Source: Ruminococcus sp. (GTDB lineage Bacteria > Bacillota > Clostridia > Oscillospirales > Acutalibacteraceae). From it: a DNA stretch of 8,978 bases. This document shows positions 1 through 6,485 of this stretch, in pieces. Location of the stretch: the NCBI GenBank assembly GCA_017502425.1, contig JAFVVB010000215.1:1-8978 (forward strand). Reading direction: 5' to 3'. The notes under the pieces are model-generated. The model ran no database searches and was not told the DNA's origin. It worked only from the letters and a program-made list of their open reading frames with translations. Every line of letters starts with the position of its first letter. Position 1 is the stretch's first letter. The position numbers and the translations under genes were made by a program.

Positions 1-253
1 GTTGTCTATCAAAAAGTCCCATAGGTAAAAATTCTCTTACTGTGATAACCTTACCTGTGGTTCTATCATAACCTAAGTAACGTGTACTTTCACCGTTAGT
101 ACCTAAGTCTTTTGCAACAACATATTTATTATTTAAAACCGTTCCATAAGGTAAAAAAGGAGCACTCTGCGGTACAGAATTATCAAAGCCGCAGTTTTCA
201 CATTTATGGGACGAAGTTGGTATTTCATTGAGACAGCCCATACATAAAGCCAT
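1..253 (-). CDS. Zinc-ribbon protein with degenerate Ser/Thr kinase-like domain (probable pseudokinase), 5' part only
   Basis: Eighty-four N-terminal codons are visible; the gene continues beyond base 1. The ATG is preceded by AGGGGG at 261-266, 7 nt away, which fixes the start. Residues 4-21 hold a zinc ribbon, CxxC (C4, C7) and CxxC (C18, C21). From about residue 36 the sequence follows the bacterial kinase N-lobe: a G-T-V-L-N-N-K-Y start, then LGTNGESTRYLGYD where active kinases have LGxGGFGxxYLGxD, and ITVREFLP where they have VAIKEYFP. Two loop glycines are thus replaced (N53, S56) and the ATP-anchoring lysine is Arg (R73). I infer impaired or absent catalysis and a binding or scaffold role. 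The catalytic loop, DFG and any membrane segment lie outside the window, so an unorthodox active kinase cannot be excluded. It is separated from the upstream operon by its own promoter, and sits where Bacillus has rpe. Function unknown. Confidence 0.8.
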   Translation of the reverse strand, partial: MALCMGCLNEIPTSSHKCENCGFDNSVPQSAPFLPYGTVLNNKYVVAKDLGTNGESTRYLGYDRTTGKVITVREFLPMGLFDRQ

Positions 254-292
254 AAAATATCCCCCTAAATAGTCGTAACTACACATTTTCCG

Positions 293-323
293 TTGTGTAT
301 TATATCATACGATATATACACAA
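293..323 (-). promoter_or_regulatory. 31-bp dyad over the promoter core, candidate operator
   Basis: On the plus strand TTGTGTAT (293-300) and ATACACAA (316-323) are perfect inverted 8-mers. Inside them ATATC (302-306) and GATAT (311-315) also pair, leaving a 4-nt centre (307-310) and one unpaired T at 301. The dyad covers the -10 box and the whole -35/-10 spacer. A further TACACA copy of the arm lies at 280-285, near the predicted transcript start. The fit to the promoter core suggests a repressor site. It is mostly upstream of the predicted transcript, and no T-run follows it on the minus strand, so it does not look like a terminator. Confidence 0.5.
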
Positions 324-328
324 AACAA
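299..328 (-). promoter_or_regulatory. Extended -10 sigma-A type promoter for the zinc-ribbon/kinase-like gene
   Basis: Read on the minus strand, TTGTTT (328-323) is followed after 18 bp by a perfect TATAAT (304-299), and the -10 box carries the extended TG motif (TGATATAAT). Transcription should begin near 292, giving a leader of about 39 nt before the ATG at 253. This is the only near-consensus promoter I found in the window. No transcript data; predicted from sequence alone. Confidence 0.7.
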
Positions 329-348
329 GAAACACTAATGATTTATCT

Positions 349-397
349 ATTACATTTTTGTTAAAAAGAATTATAAATCCATAAAATTAAATGTAAT
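349..397 (-). repeat. Inverted repeat directly downstream of rsgA
   Basis: ATTACATTT at 349-357 and AAATGTAAT at 389-397 are perfect inverted 9-mers around a 31-nt AT-rich centre, beginning immediately after the rsgA stop codon. In RNA this would be an almost GC-free stem with a large loop and no following U-run, so it is a poor intrinsic terminator. It might be a weak end-of-message structure, a protein site, or chance in AT-rich DNA. Confidence 0.35.
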
Positions 398-1288
398 TTA
401 CTTCGAATTGAGTTGCCAATCCTTAATATCTTTTACTTCGTTATACATTCTAACGTAACTATCGTGCCTTGATTTATGAATAATTCCTCGTTCAACGGCA
501 TCAATCACCGCACAACCTTTTTCGCACACATGTGCGCAGGAAGTGAATTTACACTCACCTATATATTCTGAGAACTCAGGAAAGCAGTACTGTAATTCAT
601 CTTTTTTTATAAGCTCATATCGATCAAGGTCAACAGTTGAAAATCCAGGTGTATCAGCAACGTATCCGCCAAAGCACTTGAAAAGCTCAACAGTACGAGT
701 AGTGTGTCTGCCGCGACCAAGCTTATCACTTATTTCACCAGTTTTAAGTTCAAGGTCAGGAAATAGTGCATTAAGCAAAGTTGACTTTCCCACCCCGCTA
801 TTACCTGCAAAGGCAGAAATTTTACCATTCAAATAACTCTTGATTTGCTCTAAACCGTTCTTGTTAACACTAGAATACTCAACTGTTTTAATACCTGCTT
901 TGTTATAGATATCAACATATTCATCACAAGACTTCAAATCAGTCTTAGAAAAAACAACAATAGGTTCAATATCCTTATTAACAGCTGCGCTAATCATCTT
1001 ATCAATTATATATGTATTTACATTTGGTTCAACTACCGAACTAACGATAACCAATAAGTCTAAATTAGCTAGCGCCGGTCTTATCAGAGAATTTTTACGT
1101 TCTTTGATACTAACAATAGATGAAAAACTGTCATCATCGGGTACATCAATAGTTACAATATCACCCACAAGAGGAGTAAATCCTTTTTTTCTAAACACTC
1201 CTCTTGCTTTGCATTCATATGTTTTTTCACCGGATTCAACATAATAAAAACCACCGGTGATTTTAATAATTATTCCTACTATACTCAT
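398..1288 (-). CDS. rsgA: Ribosome small-subunit assembly GTPase RsgA (YjeQ/CpgA/YloQ)
   Basis: Circularly permuted GTPase that checks late 30S subunit maturation; in Bacillus the homologue CpgA is also a PrkC substrate. The 296 residues match the family length. An N-terminal OB-fold covers about 1-70. The GTPase motifs come in permuted order: G4 as SKTD (114-117), G5 around YSSVNKNG (138-145), the P-loop GNSGVGKST (162-170), the switch region GRGRHTTRTVEL (191-202) and G3 DTPG (212-215). The C-terminal zinc site is C246, C251, H253, C259, followed by a helical tail. The ATG lies 3 nt after the prkC stop and I see no Shine-Dalgarno sequence before it, only the end of the kinase's Gln/Ala codons. 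Translation therefore probably depends on ribosomes finishing prkC. It is the last gene of the operon in this window. Confidence 0.97.
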   Translation of the reverse strand: MSIVGIIIKITGGFYYVESGEKTYECKARGVFRKKGFTPLVGDIVTIDVPDDDSFSSIVSIKERKNSLIRPALANLDLLVIVSSVVEPNVNTYIIDKMISAAVNKDIEPIVVFSKTDLKSCDEYVDIYNKAGIKTVEYSSVNKNGLEQIKSYLNGKISAFAGNSGVGKSTLLNALFPDLELKTGEISDKLGRGRHTTRTVELFKCFGGYVADTPGFSTVDLDRYELIKKDELQYCFPEFSEYIGECKFTSCAHVCEKGCAVIDAVERGIIHKSRHDSYVRMYNEVKDIKDWQLNSK

Positions 1289-1291
1289 ACT

Positions 1292-3349
1292 TTATTGCTG
1301 GGCAGCAGTAGGAGCTGTTGTAGGTGCTTCAGTAGAAGCTTGTTCAGTAGCTGTTGTAGCTTGTGTAGCACCCGCATATGGATAGGAATTAACAGTAGTA
1401 ACATATCCTTCATCGTAATCGATAGAATACTCACGATACTTCTGATCATCAAGAAGCACGGTAACTTCAACTACTTTTTTACCCTTAATTTTGATAGTAT
1501 ATGTAGAGTTGTACATAGGAATGACCGTCTTGCTGTAAGTGTTATCAACAGCACCATCAACCAGTACTTTAACATCCACTTCCTCGCTTACATCAGATGG
1601 AAGATCAACGTAGATAGTGGCTTCTTTCTCTTTTTCTACACCCTTTGAGCAAGTAATAACGATACCGTAATCATCTTTGATAAGTGAACCGTGTACAGGA
1701 TTCTGTCTGATAACAGTATCTTTCTCAGCTTTACTCTTTTCATCATAAGCTACTTTCATGTTTTTAAAGCCTAACTCCTGCAGTTTTGCCTGAGCTTCAG
1801 TAGCCGAAAGACCTGTTAAATCAGGCATTTCAATACCGTCTTGTGCTTCACCTTTTGACACAAAGATATACACAGTAGAACCTATTTTCACTTTACTTCC
1901 AACAGGCGGAAAAACGCTATCGACAGTCTGAGGCTTCTTTTCAGAATGAACATATAAAACTTCAGGAACTAAATTTACTTCCTTGAGTTTATTGATAGTA
2001 TCATCAAGACTACCAGTTACACCAACATAAGGTACAGTTATTTCAGAATCAGACGAATTCACTTCTAAGGTGATTTTTGAGCCTTCTTTTACTTTTTTAG
2101 ATCCTGCTTCAGGAGTCTGATACATAATAGTATCTACTTCAAATTCATCACTGAATCGACTTACGTATTCGAATACAAACTTACCGTTATTAGCTTCATT
2201 AGCCTCAGCAATTGACATACCTACAAAATCAGGTACTTCAACTTCCTGTGGCTTAGCTGAATTATATCCGGTATATAAAGCAATACCACCAAATACTAAA
2301 AGAGCAAGAACAGCAGCTATAATTATACCCTTAATAGCTGATAACGCAGGAGATTTTACAGGTGAATCATCAAAATCGTCATGATAATCAACTACTTTTT
2401 CTTCCTTTTTCTTTGGTTTAGGTTCCTTTTCTTTTTCTTTTTCGTGAGTCTTCTTAGACTTTTTCACAGCATCGCCGTAACCAGGCTTTTCTTCGAAATA
2501 TTTATATTCAAAGCTGATGCTCGGGTTAAGTCTGAAACGCTCAATATCAGAAAGCATCTCAACAGCAGAATGATATCTGCTATCAGGAGTTTTCTGCATA
2601 GCTTTGATTGTGATTTCTTCAAGTCCTGTTGGTATATCAGGATTAATCTGACGAGGGCGTTTAGCAGTTGTTTGTAACTGCATTAACGCAACAGAAACAG
2701 CAGAATCAGCATCAAACGGTAGCTTACCTGTCAGCATTTCATACATCATAACACCAACGGAATAAATATCAGTCTTTCCGTCAGTTTTATCGCCACGTGC
2801 CTGTTCAGGTGCGATATAGTGAACAGAACCGATAGCTTGTTCAGTCATAGTACGTGTAGCATTTGATGAAAAACGTGCTATGCCAAAGTCAGTTACTTTA
2901 ATAGTACCATCCTGTAAAAGCATAATGTTCTGAGGTTTTATATCACGATGAACAATACCGTTTTCATGAGCGTGTTGAAGAGCCTTGAGTATCTGAGTAG
3001 TAAGGTGTAAGGTTTCTTTCCAATCAAGAACCTTTTGCATCTCAATATACTCTTTTAAAGTAATACCATCAATATACTCCATAACGATATACTGAATCAT
3101 ATCACCAAAACTAACATCATATACTCGTACGATGTTAGGATGATTCAGTACTGCGATAGCTTTTGACTCATTTTTAAATCTACGGATAAAGTCTTCGTTA
3201 TCTAAAAACTCATCTTTTAAAATTTTAATAGCTACTTCCCTGTCATCAATAGTGTCATAGCAATGATATACGTTGGCCATACCGCCAACACCGATTAATT
3301 CGCGTATTTCATAGCGACCATCTAATTTTTTACCTGTGTATTTATCCAT
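1292..3349 (-). CDS. prkC: PASTA-domain membrane Ser/Thr protein kinase (PrkC/Stk type)
   Basis: Transmembrane kinase that senses muropeptides/lipid II outside and phosphorylates growth, wall and translation proteins inside. With the ATG at 3349 it has 685 residues. The kinase domain spans about 13-275: glycine loop IGVGGMANVY (19-28), VAIK with K42, HRDIKPQN (134-141, D136), DFG (154-156), Thr-rich activation loop (T165, T167, T169), and APE (180-182). A Lys/Glu-rich juxtamembrane linker covers 294-320, one membrane helix about 338-360, then three PASTA repeats (about 369-431, 436-498, 505-569). A further beta-rich region (575-657) and a Thr/Ala/Gln tail (658-685) end the protein. An in-frame TTG at 3370 overlaps the phosphatase stop but has no ribosome site; AGGAG at 3361-3365 lies 11 nt before the ATG. 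All catalytic residues are present, so it should be active. Confidence 0.97.
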   Translation of the reverse strand: MDKYTGKKLDGRYEIRELIGVGGMANVYHCYDTIDDREVAIKILKDEFLDNEDFIRRFKNESKAIAVLNHPNIVRVYDVSFGDMIQYIVMEYIDGITLKEYIEMQKVLDWKETLHLTTQILKALQHAHENGIVHRDIKPQNIMLLQDGTIKVTDFGIARFSSNATRTMTEQAIGSVHYIAPEQARGDKTDGKTDIYSVGVMMYEMLTGKLPFDADSAVSVALMQLQTTAKRPRQINPDIPTGLEEITIKAMQKTPDSRYHSAVEMLSDIERFRLNPSISFEYKYFEEKPGYGDAVKKSKKTHEKEKEKEPKPKKKEEKVVDYHDDFDDSPVKSPALSAIKGIIIAAVLALLVFGGIALYTGYNSAKPQEVEVPDFVGMSIAEANEANNGKFVFEYVSRFSDEFEVDTIMYQTPEAGSKKVKEGSKITLEVNSSDSEITVPYVGVTGSLDDTINKLKEVNLVPEVLYVHSEKKPQTVDSVFPPVGSKVKIGSTVYIFVSKGEAQDGIEMPDLTGLSATEAQAKLQELGFKNMKVAYDEKSKAEKDTVIRQNPVHGSLIKDDYGIVITCSKGVEKEKEATIYVDLPSDVSEEVDVKVLVDGAVDNTYSKTVIPMYNSTYTIKIKGKKVVEVTVLLDDQKYREYSIDYDEGYVTTVNSYPYAGATQATTATEQASTEAPTTAPTAAQQ

Positions 3350-3360
3350 ATGCTGCGTCA

Positions 3361-3365
3361 CTCCT
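3361..3365 (-). promoter_or_regulatory. Ribosome-binding site deciding the prkC start
   Basis: AGGAG immediately follows the phosphatase stop (3369-3367) and sits 11 nt before the ATG at 3349, a slightly long spacing. It lies downstream of the alternative TTG at 3370, so it cannot serve that start. This supports the 685-residue product. Confidence 0.6.
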
Positions 3366-3366
3366 C

Positions 3367-4092
3367 TCAATAAATAACTGTAACTGTTATATTATCTGAA
3401 CCGCCACCGATTTTCGCAAGTTCCACTAAGGTATCGATAAGCAAAATACCGCGATTTTCATGCACGGTTTTAACAATATCTGCCTGAGATACACAGTTAG
3501 AGAGACCATCGGAACAAATTAAAATAACGTCACCATATTCAAAATCTGCTTCTATGTAATCCAAATGTAGAGTCGAATTTATTCCCAGTGCTCTGGTAAT
3601 AAAGTTTTTATTAGGATGATTCTGAGCCTGTTCCTGAGTCAATTCTCCACGTTTAACCATCTCTTGTACAACTGAATGGTCTTCTGTAATCTGGAGAATC
3701 TTTCCACCACGGATAGAGTATGTGCGACTATCTCCAACATGAACAACATGGATAATAGAGTTTCTGATGAAAACCAAATCGCAGGTTGTCCCCATTCCGG
3801 TAAGCTCAACATCCGAAAGGGCCTTCTGATAAACAGCAGTATTCGCACCATCCACAGCGTCTACTAGTAACGTAGAAAGCTCCTCTTCGTCCATATTATC
3901 TGAATAGTTTTTATTTAAAAACTCAGTAATAAACTCCACGGCAACAGAACTAGCAATTTTTCCACCGTTAGCTCCTCCCATACCGTCACATACTACCGCC
4001 CATACACATCCAGAAGAAATGACCGAAAAGCTGCAACTATCCTGATTCTCTTTTCTGACTAAACCTATATCACTTCTTGAGAATACGTCCAA
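3367..4092 (-). CDS. prpC: PP2C-family Ser/Thr protein phosphatase (PrpC/Stp)
   Basis: Metal-dependent cytosolic phosphatase that removes phosphates placed by the PASTA kinase encoded next to it. At 241 residues it is full length for the bacterial single-domain form. Family motifs appear in order: the start FSRSDIGLVRKENQD (4-18, D18), DGMGG (36-40, metal-binding D36), GDSR (120-123), EDHS (137-140), SDGL (194-197, D195) and GGSDNITV (229-236, metal-binding D233). No signal peptide or membrane segment. The start is TTG at 4092: this restores the family-typical N-terminus and lies 8 nt from AAGGAGG (4101-4107). It begins one base after the rlmN stop, and its own stop is 17 nt before the prkC ATG, so phosphatase and kinase are almost certainly made from one message. 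Confidence 0.96.
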   Translation of the reverse strand: MDVFSRSDIGLVRKENQDSCSFSVISSGCVWAVVCDGMGGANGGKIASSVAVEFITEFLNKNYSDNMDEEELSTLLVDAVDGANTAVYQKALSDVELTGMGTTCDLVFIRNSIIHVVHVGDSRTYSIRGGKILQITEDHSVVQEMVKRGELTQEQAQNHPNKNFITRALGINSTLHLDYIEADFEYGDVILICSDGLSNCVSQADIVKTVHENRGILLIDTLVELAKIGGGSDNITVTVIY

Positions 4093-4093
4093 G

Positions 4094-5125
4094 TCATATT
4101 CCTCCTTCTTTATAACTTCTTCTTAATTGTCCACACGAAGCGTTAATATCGCTACCGAGAGTTCTTCTCACAGTAGCAGTAACACCTCGCTTCGATAAAA
4201 TATCAATAAAAGATTGCTGTCTATCAATCTTACTTTTAACAAAACCTGTACCCTTGACGGAATTAACAGGTATAAGGTTAACGTGACACAACATACCTTT
4301 TAGCTTTGATGCTAAAATAGTAGCACATTCATCAGTGTCATTAACCCCATCAATCATGGCATATTCAAAAGATATACGCCTGTTTGTTTTATTTATGTAA
4401 TATCTGCATGCTTTTAAAAGCTCAGATATATTGTACGCTTTATTAATCGGCATTGTTTCACTTCTAACTTCATCAGTAGGAGCATGCAGTGAAACAGAAA
4501 GTGTCAGTTGTAAGCCTAAATCAGCTAACTCATAAATCTTAGGCACTACACCACAAGTGGATAAAGTGATGTGTCTCATACCAACGTTTAAAGAATCCTC
4601 ACTAGATATGAGTTTTAGGAATCTGACTACGTTATCATAGTTATCAAGCGGTTCTCCCATCCCCATCAGTACAATGTTTGAGATTCTTACCCCTAAATCT
4701 TTTTGTGCAGATTCAATCTGACAAATCATTTCTGATGGAGTAAGGTTTCTAGAATATCCGCTTTTGCCGGTAGCACAGAAAGTACACCCCATTTTACATC
4801 CTACCTGTGTAGAAATGCATATAGAATAGCCATGATGATATTTCATAACTACACTTTCAACACACTCACCATCGTTAAAGGAAAACAGATACTTAACTGT
4901 TCCATCAATAGCTGAAACTAATTTTCTTTCTATTTTTGCACTTGAAATATAGCAATTCTCGCAGAGAAATTCTTTTAACTGCTTTGGAATATTATTCATT
5001 TCTGAAAATGAATCAACACCCTTTTTCAGCCACGAAACGACCTGTTTAGATCTGAATTTCTGAAAACCATTATCAATTAGCAATTTTTCTATTTCATTTT
5101 CGAAAAGCGACTTAATATCAATCAT
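4094..5125 (-). CDS. rlmN: Dual-specificity 23S rRNA (A2503-C2)/tRNA (A37-C2) methyltransferase RlmN
   Basis: Radical-SAM enzyme that methylates C2 of A2503 in 23S rRNA, and of A37 in some tRNAs. The 343 residues match the family. The radical-SAM cluster motif is CX3CX2C (C110, C114, C117) in QVGCKMGCTFCATG. The two cysteines required by the mechanism align with C103 (in SICISTQ) and C331 (in NASCGQL); C331 is the methyl-carrying position. GEP (157-159) is the SAM-binding glycine motif, and E90 fits the conserved acidic residue. An N-terminal helical RNA-binding region covers about 1-65. The C-terminal C331 with A2503-type context separates RlmN from Cfr only weakly, but the housekeeping location and length support RlmN. 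The ATG overlaps the rsmB stop by 4 bp (ATGA), with AAAGGTGG (5133-5140) 7 nt upstream. Confidence 0.96.
   Translation of the reverse strand: MIDIKSLFENEIEKLLIDNGFQKFRSKQVVSWLKKGVDSFSEMNNIPKQLKEFLCENCYISSAKIERKLVSAIDGTVKYLFSFNDGECVESVVMKYHHGYSICISTQVGCKMGCTFCATGKSGYSRNLTPSEMICQIESAQKDLGVRISNIVLMGMGEPLDNYDNVVRFLKLISSEDSLNVGMRHITLSTCGVVPKIYELADLGLQLTLSVSLHAPTDEVRSETMPINKAYNISELLKACRYYINKTNRRISFEYAMIDGVNDTDECATILASKLKGMLCHVNLIPVNSVKGTGFVKSKIDRQQSFIDILSKRGVTATVRRTLGSDINASCGQLRRSYKEGGI
4101..4107 (-). promoter_or_regulatory. Ribosome-binding site for the TTG-started phosphatase, inside rlmN
   Basis: AAGGAGG is formed by the last rlmN codons (Lys-Glu-Gly-Gly) and stands 8 nt from the TTG at 4092. 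An ATG in another frame overlaps the rlmN stop only 3 nt from this site and would give just ten codons, so TTG is the real start. Confidence 0.75.
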
Positions 5126-6462
5126 TTCTTGCCCACCTTTCGAAACTTTGCGATAAAAAAGCCGTCAGTCATATTCTTATACGGTAGTAATGTAAGAACA
5201 TGCTCAGGTTCAGCTATAAACCGCTCTAAGCCCTTAGGTAAATCTAAAGGCTCAGCAACAAAATCAGGATGCTCAGATAAAAATCTGTCTGCAATTTTTA
5301 TGTTTTCGTTATCACAAAGAGTACAAGTAGAATATACCAATATTCCAGTTTCCGATAAACTATCGGCACTTGCACATAATATACTGTATTGCAATGAAGG
5401 TAAATTGTCAACACTTATCTCTTTTTTGTAACGTATTTCAGGTTTACGTCTTATTATACCAAAACCCGAACAAGGGACATCGCACAGTAATCTGTCGCAC
5501 TCAGGTAGCTTATTGTCATTGACCGAAGCATCTCGCAAACCGGTATTAATGATATCAATCGATAACCTCTTTGCAGATTCATCAATTAATTTTAATTTAT
5601 GTTCATACAAATCAAATGAATAAATAGTACCCTTATTATTCATCTTTATAGCATTATAATGAGATTTTCCTCCCGGAGCCGAGCACACATCACACAAAGT
5701 CATGTTTTCTTCTACATCAAGCATTTCGCTACATAACTGTGATGCGCAATCCTGAACATAGAACTCTCCGTTTTTAAACGCTTCCAAATCTTCAATAGAA
5801 CCTGTGTTATCTATGTTAAGAGCATTATCAAGAAATTCTATATCGTAGGTTTTAACACCACATTTTTGAAGCTTTGAAGCTAAAGTCTTTTTATCAGTTT
5901 TTAGAGTATTAACTCTGATAGTAAGTGGTGGTCTATCAGCAAGTCCTTCAAGAATCCCTAATGTATTCTCATCACCGTACTGAGATAAAAACATATCAAC
6001 TAGGTACTGAGGGCACGAATACTTAACAGAAAGATAAAGCGTTTTTTGTGTTTTATCAGGCAAACTATATTTTAATTCGTTGCGCACCATATTTCGCAGT
6101 ACAGCATTAATAAACCCTGACGACTTATAAGCGCCGACTTTCTTTGAGAGTCGCACGCTTTCGTTTACAGCTGCTGAAGAAGGGACTTTATCCATAAACA
6201 AGAGCTGATAAACACCCATCTCAAGGATTACAAGAGTTTTATTCTCTATTTTTTTCGGCTTTATCTTAGAATACTGAGAAATCACATAATCAAGAAGTAT
6301 CTTTCTTTCAATAACTCCGTATACAAGATTGGATAAAAAAGAAGAATCAATTTTACTAAGATTGTTATCTTTGATGGCACTATTCAATGCCAAAACAGAG
6401 TACGCCTCTTTATGGAGTACTCTATAAATAGTATTAAAAGCAATTTTTCTGACATCAGACAT
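5122..6462 (-). CDS. rsmB: 16S rRNA (cytosine-967-C5)-methyltransferase RsmB (Sun/Fmu)
   Basis: SAM-dependent enzyme that makes m5C967 in 16S rRNA. The 446 residues include both family domains: a NusB-like RNA-binding domain (about 1-130, starting RKIAFNTIYRVL) and a NOL1/NOP2/Sun methyltransferase domain (about 230-442). The SAM loop is CDVCSAPGGKS (257-267), and FDLYEHKL (283-290) is the next SAM-contacting strand. The two motif cysteines are in DVPCSGFG (C331) and YSTCTL (C380, the nucleophile by family analogy). The ending LLPYKNMTDGFFIAKFRK is also typical of the family. The start ATG has AGAGG (6472-6468) 5 nt upstream, in a 23-bp gap after the metallopeptidase gene. The stop overlaps the rlmN start, so the two rRNA methyltransferases are translationally coupled. 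Confidence 0.96.
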   Translation of the reverse strand: MSDVRKIAFNTIYRVLHKEAYSVLALNSAIKDNNLSKIDSSFLSNLVYGVIERKILLDYVISQYSKIKPKKIENKTLVILEMGVYQLLFMDKVPSSAAVNESVRLSKKVGAYKSSGFINAVLRNMVRNELKYSLPDKTQKTLYLSVKYSCPQYLVDMFLSQYGDENTLGILEGLADRPPLTIRVNTLKTDKKTLASKLQKCGVKTYDIEFLDNALNIDNTGSIEDLEAFKNGEFYVQDCASQLCSEMLDVEENMTLCDVCSAPGGKSHYNAIKMNNKGTIYSFDLYEHKLKLIDESAKRLSIDIINTGLRDASVNDNKLPECDRLLCDVPCSGFGIIRRKPEIRYKKEISVDNLPSLQYSILCASADSLSETGILVYSTCTLCDNENIKIADRFLSEHPDFVAEPLDLPKGLERFIAEPEHVLTLLPYKNMTDGFFIAKFRKVGKK

Positions 6463-6485
6463 AGCAACCTCTAAAATTAACTGAA

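Noticed and set aside
293..323. The dyad as an intrinsic terminator for rsgA
   Set aside because: The stem is nearly all A-T and is followed on the minus strand by CGGAAAATG, with no U-run; it coincides with a consensus extended -10 promoter instead.
543..836. Plus-strand open frame opposite rsgA
   Set aside because: It lies wholly inside the conserved rsgA GTPase core, has no ribosome site or recognisable protein pattern, and is a reading-frame shadow.
1285..1470. Minus-strand 61-codon open frame over the prkC end
   Set aside because: Alternative frame of the low-complexity Thr/Ala/Gln tail; its Leu-rich composition comes from CAG/GCT-like repeats read out of frame.
2381..2677. Plus-strand open frame rich in Phe and Leu opposite prkC, resembling a membrane peptide
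   Set aside because: The Phe-rich start is merely the complement of the Lys/Glu purine tract of the kinase linker; no ribosome site or promoter precedes it.
3350..3370. Longer prkC product from TTG at 3370
   Set aside because: No ribosome site precedes it, and the AGGAG lies downstream of it; the ATG at 3349 also gives the family-typical N-terminus.
4094..5125. Cfr-type antibiotic-resistance methyltransferase instead of RlmN
   Set aside because: The gene sits in the conserved housekeeping cluster between rsmB and prpC, with matching composition and no mobile-element signs; RlmN is much the simpler call.
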